64,000 nucleotides of DNA from Flavobacterium selenitireducens (GCF_014748335.1 NZ_JAAVIY010000002.1:62001-126000); one strand, 5' to 3'; counted from the first letter of the stretch, positions 9,247-18,379 are shown. Notes: generated from the sequence alone by a model not told the origin. Program-made: numbers and translations.

Positions 9247-9696
9247 TCAACCTTTCCCAAACTGTGCCCCACTTTCGCGCCTTGCTTCCCAGGTTTCGAT
9301 AACAACCGGAAATTCGCTAAACGCCTGACTTATCGGGATTCCGTTGAGCTTACTTTCTTCAATCACCCATTCCGCCATGGCGTCCATTACTTTTTGCAAC
9401 CGTCTCCCGGAATCGCTCAACCGATAACGCACCACCGGAGGCACTACAGCTTCCGCCGTGCGCACGATCAGATTTTCAGCCTCGAGTTGTTTGAGGCTCT
9501 GGATGAGCATTTTCTCGGTGATAGGAGGAATGCATCTCTTAAGTTCCCCATACCGTTTTTCGCCGGCTATCAAATGGAACAATATGATAGGTTTCCAGTA
9601 GCCTCCGATCTTGTCCATCAAATAAGTAACGGGGCATTCAATCAGTGCCGAAGATTTGTTTTCCTGAATTACCGAACGCTGTTTTATCGCCGTCAT
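9247..9696 (-). CDS. HxlR-family transcriptional regulator
   Basis: 149 residues with the HxlR winged-helix domain (about 20-110): CPVTYLMDKIGGYWK start, GELKRCIPPITEKML recognition region, and the basic wing after AEAVVPPVVRYRL. Cys21 lies near the N-terminus, where many members of this family sense electrophiles or oxidants. It is divergent from a NAD(P)-binding oxidoreductase at 9777, the usual target of such regulators. I infer repression of its neighbour and itself. Confidence 0.9.
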   Translation of the reverse strand: MTAIKQRSVIQENKSSALIECPVTYLMDKIGGYWKPIILFHLIAGEKRYGELKRCIPPITEKMLIQSLKQLEAENLIVRTAEAVVPPVVRYRLSDSGRRLQKVMDAMAEWVIEESKLNGIPISQAFSEFPVVIETWEARRESGAQFGKG

Positions 9697-9717
9697 ATCT
9701 ACTAACTATAGGGTAAG

Positions 9718-9751
9718 TACTTGCACAAAAGTAAGCACAAATATAACTTTG
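9718..9751 (+). promoter_or_regulatory. Promoter of the NmrA-like gene with putative HxlR operator
   Basis: The inverted repeat TACTT-N6-AAGTA (9718-9733) covers the -33 TTG at 9721-9723. The -7 box TAacTTTG is at 9744-9751, 20 nt downstream. The TAC...GTA symmetry is like operators of HxlR/DUF24 regulators, so this is the likely operator. Confidence 0.55.
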
Positions 9752-9776
9752 TTCTTGAATTTAAATCGCACTTACC

Positions 9777-10667
9777 ATGAAAATTATAGTAACAGGTTCC
9801 TTAGGAAATATCAGCAAGCCTTTGACGCAGCAATTAGTAGCACAAAATCACGACGTAACGGTAATCAGCCATTCTGACAAACGGGAATCCGAAATCCGAA
9901 ACCTGGGCGCAAAGGCCGCGATCGGGTCGATTTCGGACGAAAATTTCCTCGTCGACACATTTTTAGGCGCAGATGTCGTCTACCTTATGATTCCGTCAGA
10001 CTACAAAACCCATGACATGACTGCCGACATTGCCAGCACTGGCGCGACATATGCGGCGGCAATTGAAAAATCCGGCGTTAAGCGCATCGTGGTTTTGAGT
10101 AGCATGGGCGCGCATTTGCCAACGGGTAACGGACCTCTATCAGCTTTGGGATTGGCCGAAAAGAACTACGAAAAACTTCAGGGTGTCGATATTACATATT
10201 TGCGCCCCGGATTTTTTTACACAAATTATCTGGCGCAAATCGGACTTGTCAATAATGCAGGGATTTTAGGAGACAATACCTCGCCGAACACACGTTTTCT
10301 GTTGACGCATCCTGCCGATATCGCTGAGGTCGCCGCCGACGTCATCCTGAATCCGACTACAAGGAAGTCGCTGCGTTTTATCGTGAGTGACGAATTGAAC
10401 AACACGCAAATCGCATCGCTCCTGGGCAAATCGATTAAAAAACCAGATTTGACATGGGTTCAATTCTCAAACGAAGATTACAAAAACGGTTTGATGCAAA
10501 ACGGGTTTTCGGAAAGCGCCGCACGGGCGTATGTCGAAATGGGCGAGGCTTTCCTTGACGGGCGCGCTTACGACGAAGTAGACACAAACCAGGATAAAAT
10601 TGTCAAAGGGAAACGTCGTTTTGAAGATTTTGCGGCAGAGGTTTTCGCACCGGCGTTCAGTCGATGA
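9777..10667 (+). CDS. NmrA-like NAD(P)-binding oxidoreductase
   Basis: 296 residues, atypical short-chain dehydrogenase of the NmrA/TMR group. The N-terminal nucleotide-binding loop is TGSLGNISKP (residues 6-15). YLRPGFFYTN in the middle is a typical substrate-side segment. The active-site Tyr of classical SDRs is not evident. Such proteins are often quinone or NADPH sensors or reductases under HxlR control. The 3' end overlaps the convergent gene by 11 nt. Confidence 0.85.
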   Translation: MKIIVTGSLGNISKPLTQQLVAQNHDVTVISHSDKRESEIRNLGAKAAIGSISDENFLVDTFLGADVVYLMIPSDYKTHDMTADIASTGATYAAAIEKSGVKRIVVLSSMGAHLPTGNGPLSALGLAEKNYEKLQGVDITYLRPGFFYTNYLAQIGLVNNAGILGDNTSPNTRFLLTHPADIAEVAADVILNPTTRKSLRFIVSDELNNTQIASLLGKSIKKPDLTWVQFSNEDYKNGLMQNGFSESAARAYVEMGEAFLDGRAYDEVDTNQDKIVKGKRRFEDFAAEVFAPAFSR

Positions 10668-11157
10668 GGTGTGAGATGTCGTTCGACGCGTAAAAATAAG
10701 ACAAGCCGTCGCCGTTGCCGCCCATAGCGTCGTGACTGGCGAATGAGATTTTGAGTTCGGCAACCGCGTAGTTGCCGGGTTCAACTTCTGTAACGGCATA
10801 ATCTTGTGAGGTAACCCAATTGAGAATTTCCGCAATCGGTTGGTCTTGATAAATGCGAAAATCGGCTATGAGAACGTAGATGTTTTCGTGCATTTCAAAC
10901 TGGGTAAACGCGTCGTCTTTGTCGTAACACATAAAAATGGAGTCGCCTTCGCTTGTAAGTCCGGAGTAAATGTCGCGGTTGAGGCTAAAATCGAAATTGT
11001 CCTCGTCTCTGTCGAAGAACTCGCTCATATCGAATGTTTGATTATCTTCCTCATAAGAGCTCTTGAGCAGATCGCGCGCTTTCTGACGATCCATTTTCCA
11101 GGTGATGGTAGACCCGTTTATGGTCAGGCCAAGGTTCGGATTATAGAGAATTTCCAT
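10657..11157 (-). CDS. Hypothetical protein
   Basis: 166 residues, acidic, with no signal peptide or membrane segment. No family was recognised. The sequence has many Asp, Phe and Tyr residues and a Gly-rich GGNGDG turn near the C-terminus. It stands alone on the minus strand, and its end overlaps the NmrA-like gene tail to tail. Confidence 0.55.
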   Translation of the reverse strand: MEILYNPNLGLTINGSTITWKMDRQKARDLLKSSYEEDNQTFDMSEFFDRDEDNFDFSLNRDIYSGLTSEGDSIFMCYDKDDAFTQFEMHENIYVLIADFRIYQDQPIAEILNWVTSQDYAVTEVEPGNYAVAELKISFASHDAMGGNGDGLSYFYASNDISHLID

Positions 11158-11223
11158 AGTTGTCGTTTTTGTAATTTGATGTTAGCCGGCGCAGTGTCAA
11201 AAACTCAATCGCATCAACCTAGA

Positions 11224-11838
11224 TCAGCTGATCCACATTGTAATGAATCGATAAGTTTTCCAGACGCCGTTGTCTTTTACATAGAGCGAAAAACCGCCAC
11301 CTCCGCTTTCCGGTTGACCGGAAGTGCCTTTATAAAAAACACAGACCGTATTATTCCTGAGAAACACGGGTTTCGAAAAATGGTAAAGAACGGAGCCATA
11401 CTTTCTTTTAAAATACGGATACCCTTTGTTTCGATTCAAAAATATCGAATCCACTTCTTTTGTCGATACCTGGCGCGAGTTCCGAATCAAACCTTTTGAC
11501 CAATTGGCCTGTTTACCGGCAACGGAAAGTTCTGCGATCACAAAATCAATTTCGGTCTTGCTCAGTGAAATCCGGGCCGGTGCACTCGTATTGCCGCGCC
11601 ATTCGCCATAATCAGGGCGGATGTAAGTTTTTTGTCGGGTAAGTGTTTTTTTAAGGTCAGACAAATCAATCGGCTGATATTCCTGATAGACGACTGTTTC
11701 CGGATGCTTCCCGAAAAGCTGATTCAGGAACGCTGCCTGCTCCTTGTTTTGCCCAAGTGCCGAAAATCCGATGCAAACCAAAAATATTGCGAAGACGATT
11801 TTCGCGCTACCGGAATTGTGCATTTGCAAATTTTTCAT
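11224..11838 (-). CDS. Hypothetical secreted protein with a composite promoter
   Basis: 204 residues. Residues 1-30 form a signal peptide ending near ALGQ. The mature protein has no recognised domain: a long linker, then a beta-rich C-terminal half with a GGGGF turn. Two Cys residues lie in the signal peptide or mature region. The upstream region closely matches that of ssb (62571-62717), so the two genes are probably controlled by the same regulator. Confidence 0.65.
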   Translation of the reverse strand: MKNLQMHNSGSAKIVFAIFLVCIGFSALGQNKEQAAFLNQLFGKHPETVVYQEYQPIDLSDLKKTLTRQKTYIRPDYGEWRGNTSAPARISLSKTEIDFVIAELSVAGKQANWSKGLIRNSRQVSTKEVDSIFLNRNKGYPYFKRKYGSVLYHFSKPVFLRNNTVCVFYKGTSGQPESGGGGFSLYVKDNGVWKTYRFITMWIS

Positions 11839-11863
11839 GGCATTTGGATTTAACGACCGGGAC

Positions 11864-11973
11864 TGCGGTGCATCTCCGCAATCGATGTTACAAAGATGAA
11901 AAATGCTGTTCGGAATAGCCGACCAATAAACGTTTACTGTCGTTTGTAATCGTTTGTAACCGTTTGTTGTCGG
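11864..11973 (-). promoter_or_regulatory. Composite promoter: 10-bp repeat array, palindrome, CAnnTTTG box, leader hairpin
   Basis: Read on the minus strand: CCG, then four 10-bp units ACAACAAACG, GTTACAAACG, ATTACAAACG, ACAGTAAACG (plus 11970-11931), palindrome TCGG-CTATT-CCGA (11922-11910), TTTTT then CATCTTTG (11898-11891), CATCGATT, and the hairpin TGCGG/CCGCA (11880-11864). The order, spacing and several exact blocks recur upstream of ssb. Confidence 0.7.
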
Positions 11974-11994
11974 CTAATGATCAAAAAAAAGAAA

Positions 11995-12777
11995 TTATTT
12001 CCCTGTAAATTCCGGCTTGCGCTTTTCAAGAAACGCGGTTGTTCCTTCCTTGAAATCTTCGGTTCCGAAGCAATATCCGAACGCCCGTATTTCAGACATG
12101 AAGCCATCCGTGTCCTTGTCGAAACCTGCGTTTACCGTTTCAATTGCCTTGGCAACCGCTACAGGTGAATTGTTGGCGATTTTAGCCGCAAGACTTCTCG
12201 CAAGGCCAAGCAGTTCCGATTGTGGAACGACGTGGTTGACCAATCCCCATGTTTTGGCTTCTTCAGCCGTCAACATTGCCGCAGTCAGGATCATTTCCAT
12301 GGCCTTTCCTTTACCCACAAGTTGCGGCAAACGCTGGGTTCCGCCATAACCGGGAATGACGCCAAGTGTGACTTCCGGCAAACCCATTTTTGCATTTTCG
12401 GACGCTATCCTGAAATGACAGGCCATCGCGAGTTCCAATCCGCCACCGAGCGCAAAACCATTTACGGCCGCGATGACGGGCTTGCTGAAATTTTCTATGA
12501 AGTTGAACAGCAATTCGTGTCCGGTGGCTGCGAGCGACGCCCCTTGTTCGTCGTCAAAATCGGCAAATTCGGAAATATCGGCTCCCGCGACAAACGCTTT
12601 TTCCCCGCTTCCGACAACCACGATCGCTCGAACTTCGGCGTCCGATTGCAAGTCGGTAAACGCTTGGTTGAGTTCCTTGATTGTCGCCTTGTTGAGCGCG
12701 TTGAGTTTGGTCGGACGGTTGATCGTTACCGTTGCGATGCGGTCATTTTTTTCGATTAGTATGTTTTCGAATTCCAT
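11995..12777 (-). CDS. Enoyl-CoA hydratase/isomerase family protein
   Basis: 260 residues, crotonase fold. It likely hydrates short-chain enoyl-CoA in beta-oxidation or a related pathway. Oxyanion-hole segments are visible: AGADISEFA (about 66-74) and FALGGGLELAM (about 102-112). The catalytic Glu segment LPEVTLGVIPGYGGTQRL lies at about 133-150, and both catalytic Glu positions (E110 region, E135 region) are filled. It follows the NtrY-like gene on the same strand after a heptamer array. Confidence 0.9.
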   Translation of the reverse strand: MEFENILIEKNDRIATVTINRPTKLNALNKATIKELNQAFTDLQSDAEVRAIVVVGSGEKAFVAGADISEFADFDDEQGASLAATGHELLFNFIENFSKPVIAAVNGFALGGGLELAMACHFRIASENAKMGLPEVTLGVIPGYGGTQRLPQLVGKGKAMEMILTAAMLTAEEAKTWGLVNHVVPQSELLGLARSLAAKIANNSPVAVAKAIETVNAGFDKDTDGFMSEIRAFGYCFGTEDFKEGTTAFLEKRKPEFTGK

Positions 12778-12785
12778 TTTTTGTG

Positions 12786-12946
12786 GTTGATAGTTGGTAG
12801 TTGATAGTTGGTAGTTGGTAGTTGTCAGTTGATAGTTGTCAGTTGATAGTTGTCAGTTGATTGTTGATTGTTGACGGTTGATAGTTGTCAGTTGATTGTT
12901 GACGGTTGATAGTTGTCAGTTGATAGTTGATTGTTGACGGTTGATA
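12786..12946. repeat. Array of 23 heptamers GTTGNNN
   Basis: 161 bp of uninterrupted 7-bp units. All keep GTTG; the last three bases are ATA, GTA, TCA, ATT or ACG. The block ATA-TCA-ATT/ATA-ACG recurs in order, so the array grew by multi-unit duplication. It ends 2 nt before the stop of the kinase gene and starts 8 nt before the hydratase start. Confidence 0.95.
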
Positions 12947-12948
12947 GG

Positions 12949-14412
12949 TCAATTGTCGGTTATGGGTAGTCGAACCTTGAAAATAGTGCCTTTTCCTGGC
13001 TCTGTCTCAAAGGTAATATTTCCCTTATAATTCTCTATGATGTTTTTGATGATGCCCAATCCAAGGCCCATTCCACTTGTTTTGGTAGTGAACTTCGGCT
13101 CGAAAATATGAGGCGCGTTATATGGTTCGATCCCGAAACCATTGTCTTCCACCAAGATCAGAACATCGTGTTCGTGTCGCTCCACTTTTACCGACACCAT
13201 CTTGTGTTCGCGGTGCTCGGGAATAGCCTGGATCGCGTTTTTGACGAGGTTCGTGATGATCCGGATGAGTTGCGTCCGATCGATTACCGAAATGATTTCG
13301 TCCTCCGCCGATTCGAATTTGATAAAATCCTCGTTGAAAATATCAAGTGCCAGCTCCACAACCTGGACCACGTTGAGCGTTTCATTCTGTTGGGCCGGCA
13401 TCGAAGCGAAATTCGAGAATGCCGAAGCCACGGCGCTCATCGTATCGATTTGTTGGATCAGCGTCTGGCTGTAATCGTTGAGTTTTTGCTTGAGATCAGG
13501 ATCGGAAGGATCAAATTTTCGCTGGAAACTCTGGACCGTCAACCGCATCGGCGTAAGCGGATTCTTGATTTCGTGAGCCACCTGTTTGGCCATTTCGCGC
13601 CAGGCTTCCTCCCGTTCGGATTGGGCCAGTTTGACCGCCGATTTTTCGAGATCGTCCACCATCGTATTGTACGCCTTGATCAGGGAATCGATCTCGGTGC
13701 TGTTGGCTTTGAGGTAGATTTTTTGGTTTTTTTGCAGAAAACTCGTCTCGTTTATGCGATCGGAAATCGTTTTTAATGTCGCGGTAATGTAGGTGGAGAG
13801 GAAATACGCCAATCCGAATGCGATAACCAGCGTAAAACCGTACACCTGGCTCAGTCGGATAAAAAAATTACGCAACTCGTTTTCGTAATAACCGTCGTCT
13901 TCCACATAAGGAATATTCAAAATTCCGAGCGGCTTGAACTTATCGTCCTTTATTATGGAGTAGGAAGATCTGTTCTTGACGCCGTCCGTATTGGTAATGT
14001 TCACGTAGCGTTTTTCGATCGACGATTGCACGAGTTTGAGCACCAAAGGCGGCACGGGAGGCGGCACGCTGTCTATCGAAAAAGACGATTTTGACGAAAT
14101 GAGCAATTTTCCGCCAAGGCCATAAATATTGATTTCGAGGTTATGGATGTCGGAAAGTTCGTGAATCCGATCCTTGAAAATCAACGGAAGATTTTTCGTC
14201 GTAAGCGGATATGTCGTAGTCGAAAGCACGTAATTGATGTGTTCCGTGATCGCATTTTCTTTGTTGACAAGCCGTTCCTGATGGTATTCTTTTGCCTCGT
14301 TCTTGAACTGTATGATTGAAATCGTCGCCAATAAAACCGACGCGATCAGGATCAACAGGATCATCGAAAGAAAAATCCGGATGCGCAGCGATATGTTGAA
14401 GATACCGGCCAT
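12949..14412 (-). CDS. NtrY-like sensor histidine kinase
   Basis: 487 residues. The first transmembrane helix is at about 10-32, a periplasmic region of about 150 residues follows, the second helix is near 190-210, then a HAMP linker. The HisKA domain carries the phosphoacceptor His in KQVAHEIKNPLTP (about 280). The ATPase domain has the N box NLVKNAIQ, G1 EDNGFGI and G2 GMGLGLGI. No response regulator gene is adjacent. It begins right after the hemJ stop, so it is cotranscribed with heme genes. The signal is unknown. Confidence 0.9.
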   Translation of the reverse strand: MAGIFNISLRIRIFLSMILLILIASVLLATISIIQFKNEAKEYHQERLVNKENAITEHINYVLSTTTYPLTTKNLPLIFKDRIHELSDIHNLEINIYGLGGKLLISSKSSFSIDSVPPPVPPLVLKLVQSSIEKRYVNITNTDGVKNRSSYSIIKDDKFKPLGILNIPYVEDDGYYENELRNFFIRLSQVYGFTLVIAFGLAYFLSTYITATLKTISDRINETSFLQKNQKIYLKANSTEIDSLIKAYNTMVDDLEKSAVKLAQSEREEAWREMAKQVAHEIKNPLTPMRLTVQSFQRKFDPSDPDLKQKLNDYSQTLIQQIDTMSAVASAFSNFASMPAQQNETLNVVQVVELALDIFNEDFIKFESAEDEIISVIDRTQLIRIITNLVKNAIQAIPEHREHKMVSVKVERHEHDVLILVEDNGFGIEPYNAPHIFEPKFTTKTSGMGLGLGIIKNIIENYKGNITFETEPGKGTIFKVRLPITDN

Positions 14413-14958
14413 CTAGCTGTTATTTTTGTGTCGGATGCGTTTGTAAAATCGGAATCCGAGCATGATCAGGATCGAAAATGCCATGATCCCGACGACACCG
14501 TAAATCCAGTTGACAGCATTTTTTAGGATCACCAAAAAGACGACGGCAAACAGGATGATCGTCGCTCCTTCGTTCCACAATCTCATGAAATTCGAGGTAT
14601 GCCTGACCTCGTCCCGCTGTAGTTGGTTGTAGATTTGATGACATTTCAGATGATAAAAAACCAAAAGCAAGACAAATCCGAGTTTGACATGCATCCACGG
14701 CTGGCTCAGCCATTCGGGCATCAAATAGAGCAACGCAGCCGCGAATCCTGTGGCCAAAACCGCCGACGGCCAGGTAATGATGAACCACAACCGATACGTC
14801 ATGATCTTGTACTGTTTCTGTAGGATTTCTTTCTCGGGTGACGGCTTCGAAGCGGCCTCAATCTGGTACACAAACAAACGCACGATATAAAAAAGCCCCG
14901 CGAACCAAGTGATCACGAAGATAAGGTGCAGGGATTTGAGGTAATTATAACTTTCCAT
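14413..14958 (-). CDS. hemJ: Protoporphyrinogen IX oxidase HemJ (CopD/UPF0093 family)
   Basis: 181 residues with four to five transmembrane helices. HemJ oxidises protoporphyrinogen IX to protoporphyrin IX in the membrane. The conserved His in SLHLIFVITWFAG (His11) and the LKCHQIYN segment fit the UPF0093 family. The setting inside a heme cluster, in the same operon as hemH, supports HemJ over a copper-export CopD role. No hemG or hemY was seen in the window. It overlaps the MATE gene by 14 nt. Confidence 0.85.
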   Translation of the reverse strand: MESYNYLKSLHLIFVITWFAGLFYIVRLFVYQIEAASKPSPEKEILQKQYKIMTYRLWFIITWPSAVLATGFAAALLYLMPEWLSQPWMHVKLGFVLLLVFYHLKCHQIYNQLQRDEVRHTSNFMRLWNEGATIILFAVVFLVILKNAVNWIYGVVGIMAFSILIMLGFRFYKRIRHKNNS

Positions 14959-16288
14959 CGGACAATTTCTTCAGCGAAGCGAGCAGGAAACTTCCGGTAA
15001 CCAAAGTGGCGAGCACGTCAGCGATCGGGAAGGCGACCCATATTCCAAAAATACCAAAATATTTGGGCAAAATCAGGATAAGCGGAATCAGGAAAAATCC
15101 TTGTTTGGTCAACGTAAGCAGCAGCGATTTTATGGCCTTTCCCGAAGATTGAAAATAAGCCGATCCAATCAACTGAATCACGATTACCGGAGAAGCGGCG
15201 AACACCCATCGCAACGCGTTCGGCGTTTGTTCGAGCACTTCGCGATCGTTTATGAAAACCGACACGATCTCCTCGGCAAAAATCAGGATCAGCACGTAAA
15301 TGACCATCGACAAGGTTGCCGCTGCCGTCATTGCGATCTTGACGATGCGTTGCACGCGGTCGTACTTTTTAGCCCCGAAGTTAAAACCGGCAATCGGCTG
15401 GAAACCTTCCGTGATTCCGTTTACCGGAAACAGCGCGAACATCAGCATTTTACTGATGATGCCGTACACCGCCACCGACGTGTCGCCTCCAAAGGCAATC
15501 AATTGATGGTTGAGCAATATCGTCAGTACAGAAATCACGCTTTGCCGGGCCAGGGGCGTAAAACTCAAACCGCCGATCTCTCCCGCAAGTTTGAAATCAG
15601 GAACAAAATGGGAAAATTGCAGACGGATCTTGCTTTTGGCCACGAAATACCAAACCAGGTAAAGAAATCCGGCGGCGAATGAAAGCGAGGTCGCGAGTGC
15701 GGCCCCGAATACGCCCATGTCCATGAATCGGATGAAGACCACATCGAAGACCAAATTCATTACAGACGGCGCGATCATGCCCACCATCGCATAACGCGCC
15801 CGGTCTTCGGCACGCATAACCGCGTTTCCTGTGGACGTCAAAGCCTGGAGCGGTCCGGCAAAAAGCAACGGGAAAAAGAACGCTCTCGCTGGTTCTACAA
15901 TTTCGCCTTTGGCCCCGAACAGGTTCAGCATCCAATCAGAAAAGAAAAACCCGACAACCATCAAAGACACGGTCAGAATCGTGGTAAGCATCAATTGGTG
16001 CGCGACGGTTTTCTCTGCCTTGTCGAACTTTTCGGCACCTAACGCCCGCGATAGAACCGAACTTCCTCCGGCGCCAACCGCAAACCCAATCGAACCCATC
16101 AGGAAAATGATAGGCGTTACGACCGTCAACGCCGCAATGGCGATCGATCCGACCCAACGCCCGACGAGAATGGTGTCCACGAGCATGTTCACGGTCAGGA
16201 AAAGCATACCGACAGAAGCCGGGACAGCTTGCCGTAGCAGCAACTTTTTTAAGCTGCCCGTCCCGAAATCCTGGGCGGTTTGCTCCAT
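14945..16288 (-). CDS. MATE-family efflux transporter
   Basis: 447 residues with about 12 transmembrane helices in two six-helix bundles. Multidrug and toxic compound extrusion family, probably cation-coupled. The start ATG at 16288 shares one base with the hemH stop (TGATG), so it is coupled to hemH. Its position between hemH and hemJ raises the possibility that it exports a porphyrin or related compound, but that is only inferred from context. Confidence 0.9.
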   Translation of the reverse strand: MEQTAQDFGTGSLKKLLLRQAVPASVGMLFLTVNMLVDTILVGRWVGSIAIAALTVVTPIIFLMGSIGFAVGAGGSSVLSRALGAEKFDKAEKTVAHQLMLTTILTVSLMVVGFFFSDWMLNLFGAKGEIVEPARAFFFPLLFAGPLQALTSTGNAVMRAEDRARYAMVGMIAPSVMNLVFDVVFIRFMDMGVFGAALATSLSFAAGFLYLVWYFVAKSKIRLQFSHFVPDFKLAGEIGGLSFTPLARQSVISVLTILLNHQLIAFGGDTSVAVYGIISKMLMFALFPVNGITEGFQPIAGFNFGAKKYDRVQRIVKIAMTAAATLSMVIYVLILIFAEEIVSVFINDREVLEQTPNALRWVFAASPVIVIQLIGSAYFQSSGKAIKSLLLTLTKQGFFLIPLILILPKYFGIFGIWVAFPIADVLATLVTGSFLLASLKKLSDGKL

Positions 16289-17319
16289 CAACCGAAAATT
16301 TTGTCGGTTTTAGACCAGTAGTTGATCCAGTTGGCGGCGGTTTGTGTCCAGTCTTCGCTGTCGTTGAGACACGGAATGGCCAGGAAATCCTCTCCTCCGT
16401 GCTGTTTGAAATCTTCGTTCGCGCGCATTGCGATTTCCTCGAGGGTTTCGAGGCAGTCCGCGACAAAAGCAGGCGTGACTACTGCGAGTTTCTTGATTCC
16501 GGCGGCGGGCATTTTGTTGATTTCGACATCCGTGTATGGCTCAAGCCATTTGTCTCCGGCCAGACGCGATTGGAACGTTAGCGAGTATTTTTCTTCCGGA
16601 ATGCCCAATTGTTCGACAACCAAACGCGTGGTTTCGTAACATTGGTGGCGGTAGCAGAATTTATGGGCCGGGGAAGGCGTCGCACAGCACGTTGAATTGA
16701 TTTTGCAATGCGATTTTGTGATGTCGGTCTTCCGGATGTGGCGCTCCGGGATTCCGTGATACGAAAACAACAAATGATCGTACTCGAAACCCTCTAGATT
16801 TTTGGCGATGAGATCGGACAAATTCTTGATGTAATCGGCCCGGTTGTAAAATGCCGGAACCTCGGTGATTGTCATCTGCGGAAACTTTTTCTTGCGGATT
16901 TCCTCGGCGAGCACCTCAATTGTTTTCGTCGACGCCATCGCGTATTGCGGATAAAGAGGAAACAATAGCACCTCGGTAACGCCCTGATCAGCCAGTTCCT
17001 GCAAACCGGATTCTATGTTCGGATTCCCGTATCGCATCGAAAGTGCTACCGGAAGTTCAGTTTTGGTCTTGACCTTCTCGTGGAATTTTTTCGAAATTAC
17101 GATGAGTGGCGAACCTTCATCGGTCCAGATTTGCGCGTAGGCATGGGCCGAAGCCTCGGGACGCTTCCGTAAAATAATGCCGCGAACGAGTAATGCGCGC
17201 AGTAAAAACGGCACGTCGATCACGTATTTGTCCATCAAAAATTCATCGAGATACGGTTTTACGTCCTTTGGTGTTGGCGATTCGGGCGAGCCGAGGTTTA
17301 CGAGAAGTACTCCTTTCAT
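16288..17319 (-). CDS. hemH: Ferrochelatase
   Basis: 343 residues. It inserts ferrous iron into protoporphyrin IX, the last step to protoheme. The catalytic His188 is in FSYHGIPERH. The N-terminal VNLGSPESP loop and the LFPLYPQYA segment are typical. Cys residues cluster in the STCCATP region, where some family members bind an iron-sulfur cluster; whether one is bound here is not clear. It heads the minus-strand operon hemH, MATE, hemJ and kinase. Confidence 0.95.
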   Translation of the reverse strand: MKGVLLVNLGSPESPTPKDVKPYLDEFLMDKYVIDVPFLLRALLVRGIILRKRPEASAHAYAQIWTDEGSPLIVISKKFHEKVKTKTELPVALSMRYGNPNIESGLQELADQGVTEVLLFPLYPQYAMASTKTIEVLAEEIRKKKFPQMTITEVPAFYNRADYIKNLSDLIAKNLEGFEYDHLLFSYHGIPERHIRKTDITKSHCKINSTCCATPSPAHKFCYRHQCYETTRLVVEQLGIPEEKYSLTFQSRLAGDKWLEPYTDVEINKMPAAGIKKLAVVTPAFVADCLETLEEIAMRANEDFKQHGGEDFLAIPCLNDSEDWTQTAANWINYWSKTDKIFG

Positions 17320-17412
17320 TAATGTTGGGTTGATTATGCGTTGGGTCGTTTATTTAGGTTTCGCTCTAAAAACAAACCGTTAAGAATAAAAATTTAGTTG
17401 GAATTCCGTCGG

Positions 17413-18285
17413 TTAAGCGCTTACGTTGATCGACATCAGATATTTCTTTGGCGTCGTCCCGAATTTTTTCCGGAAAGCCGATATGAAATGACTCGCCGTC
17501 GAATATCCGATCTTCAACCCGGCTTCGTTGACATTGTGAGTTCCGTCCTCCAAAAGCTTGCGAGCGAATTCCATCTTGTAGTCGAACAAAAACGCATAAA
17601 CCGAATCGCCGTAAATTTGCTTGAACCCGGTTTTGAGCTTTTTCAGGTTGAGGCCAATTTGGTCGGCCAATTCCTGTAAGCCCGGCGGTTCGGCCATATT
17701 GGCGATGATGATATCTTTAGCTTTCCTGATTTTCAACACATTTTCCTCGTCGATCAAAAACGGGCATTGCTCGGCATCCGGATCTTCGGTTCGGTTAAAG
17801 TACAAACTCAAAAGTTCGTACGCCTTACCTTTGTAATAGAGATTTTTTATCGACGGATGCAAATTGAAGTGAAACAGCTGATTGAGCACGATGGCCATCG
17901 AAGGCGAAATATCGGCCTCGTTATAATATTTCTTGTCTTGGTTTCCAGCCGATAAAAACGGGATATGTTCCGCTTCGGACGAAAAAAGCGCATGGAATTT
18001 CTTTATGGAAATTACTACTGAAATAACCCACGAATTAGGTGCCATTTCGAGGTTCAGCGGCAATTCCTTTTGCGGATTGTAAAGCAGCAACGACTTTTCC
18101 TCTCGCAAATCCAAGGCATAATTCCCCTGGTTGAAGATAAACTTCGCCTTGCCTTTGATGCCGTAATGAAATTGGATCAGACCCTGGCTGATCGGACGTT
18201 CGGCCCGATACATTTCGGCTCCATCATTCTGGAAGCGAAGCAGGTAAAAATCGTCCTCGATCTTGATGACTTCCTGTGAACCCAT
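17413..18285 (-). CDS. AraC-family transcriptional regulator next to hemA
   Basis: 290 residues. The C-terminal 100 residues are two helix-turn-helix motifs of the AraC/XylS type (LQELADQIGLNLKKLK and NVNEAGLKIGYSTASHFISA, then FRKKFGTTPKKY). The N-terminal 170 residues are a ligand or partner domain with no clear match. The longer frame begins with TTG at 18321; ATG 18285 was chosen. It is divergent from hemA across a 226-bp region, so control of heme synthesis is a reasonable inference. Confidence 0.88.
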   Translation of the reverse strand: MGSQEVIKIEDDFYLLRFQNDGAEMYRAERPISQGLIQFHYGIKGKAKFIFNQGNYALDLREEKSLLLYNPQKELPLNLEMAPNSWVISVVISIKKFHALFSSEAEHIPFLSAGNQDKKYYNEADISPSMAIVLNQLFHFNLHPSIKNLYYKGKAYELLSLYFNRTEDPDAEQCPFLIDEENVLKIRKAKDIIIANMAEPPGLQELADQIGLNLKKLKTGFKQIYGDSVYAFLFDYKMEFARKLLEDGTHNVNEAGLKIGYSTASHFISAFRKKFGTTPKKYLMSINVSA

Positions 18286-18379
18286 AGCGATATTTTTTTG
18301 ACTTAAGTTTTTGGATTCCAAGCGCTGATTTATTTAGAATGATTCTATATAACATCGTTCGGAATGCCCGTCAACGCTG

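Noticed and set aside
12786..12946. CRISPR array
   Set aside because: Units are only 7 bp with no spacers and no cas genes are present.
14413..14958. Copper resistance protein CopD
   Set aside because: Some annotation calls this family CopD, but the length, His pattern and hem neighbours fit HemJ better.
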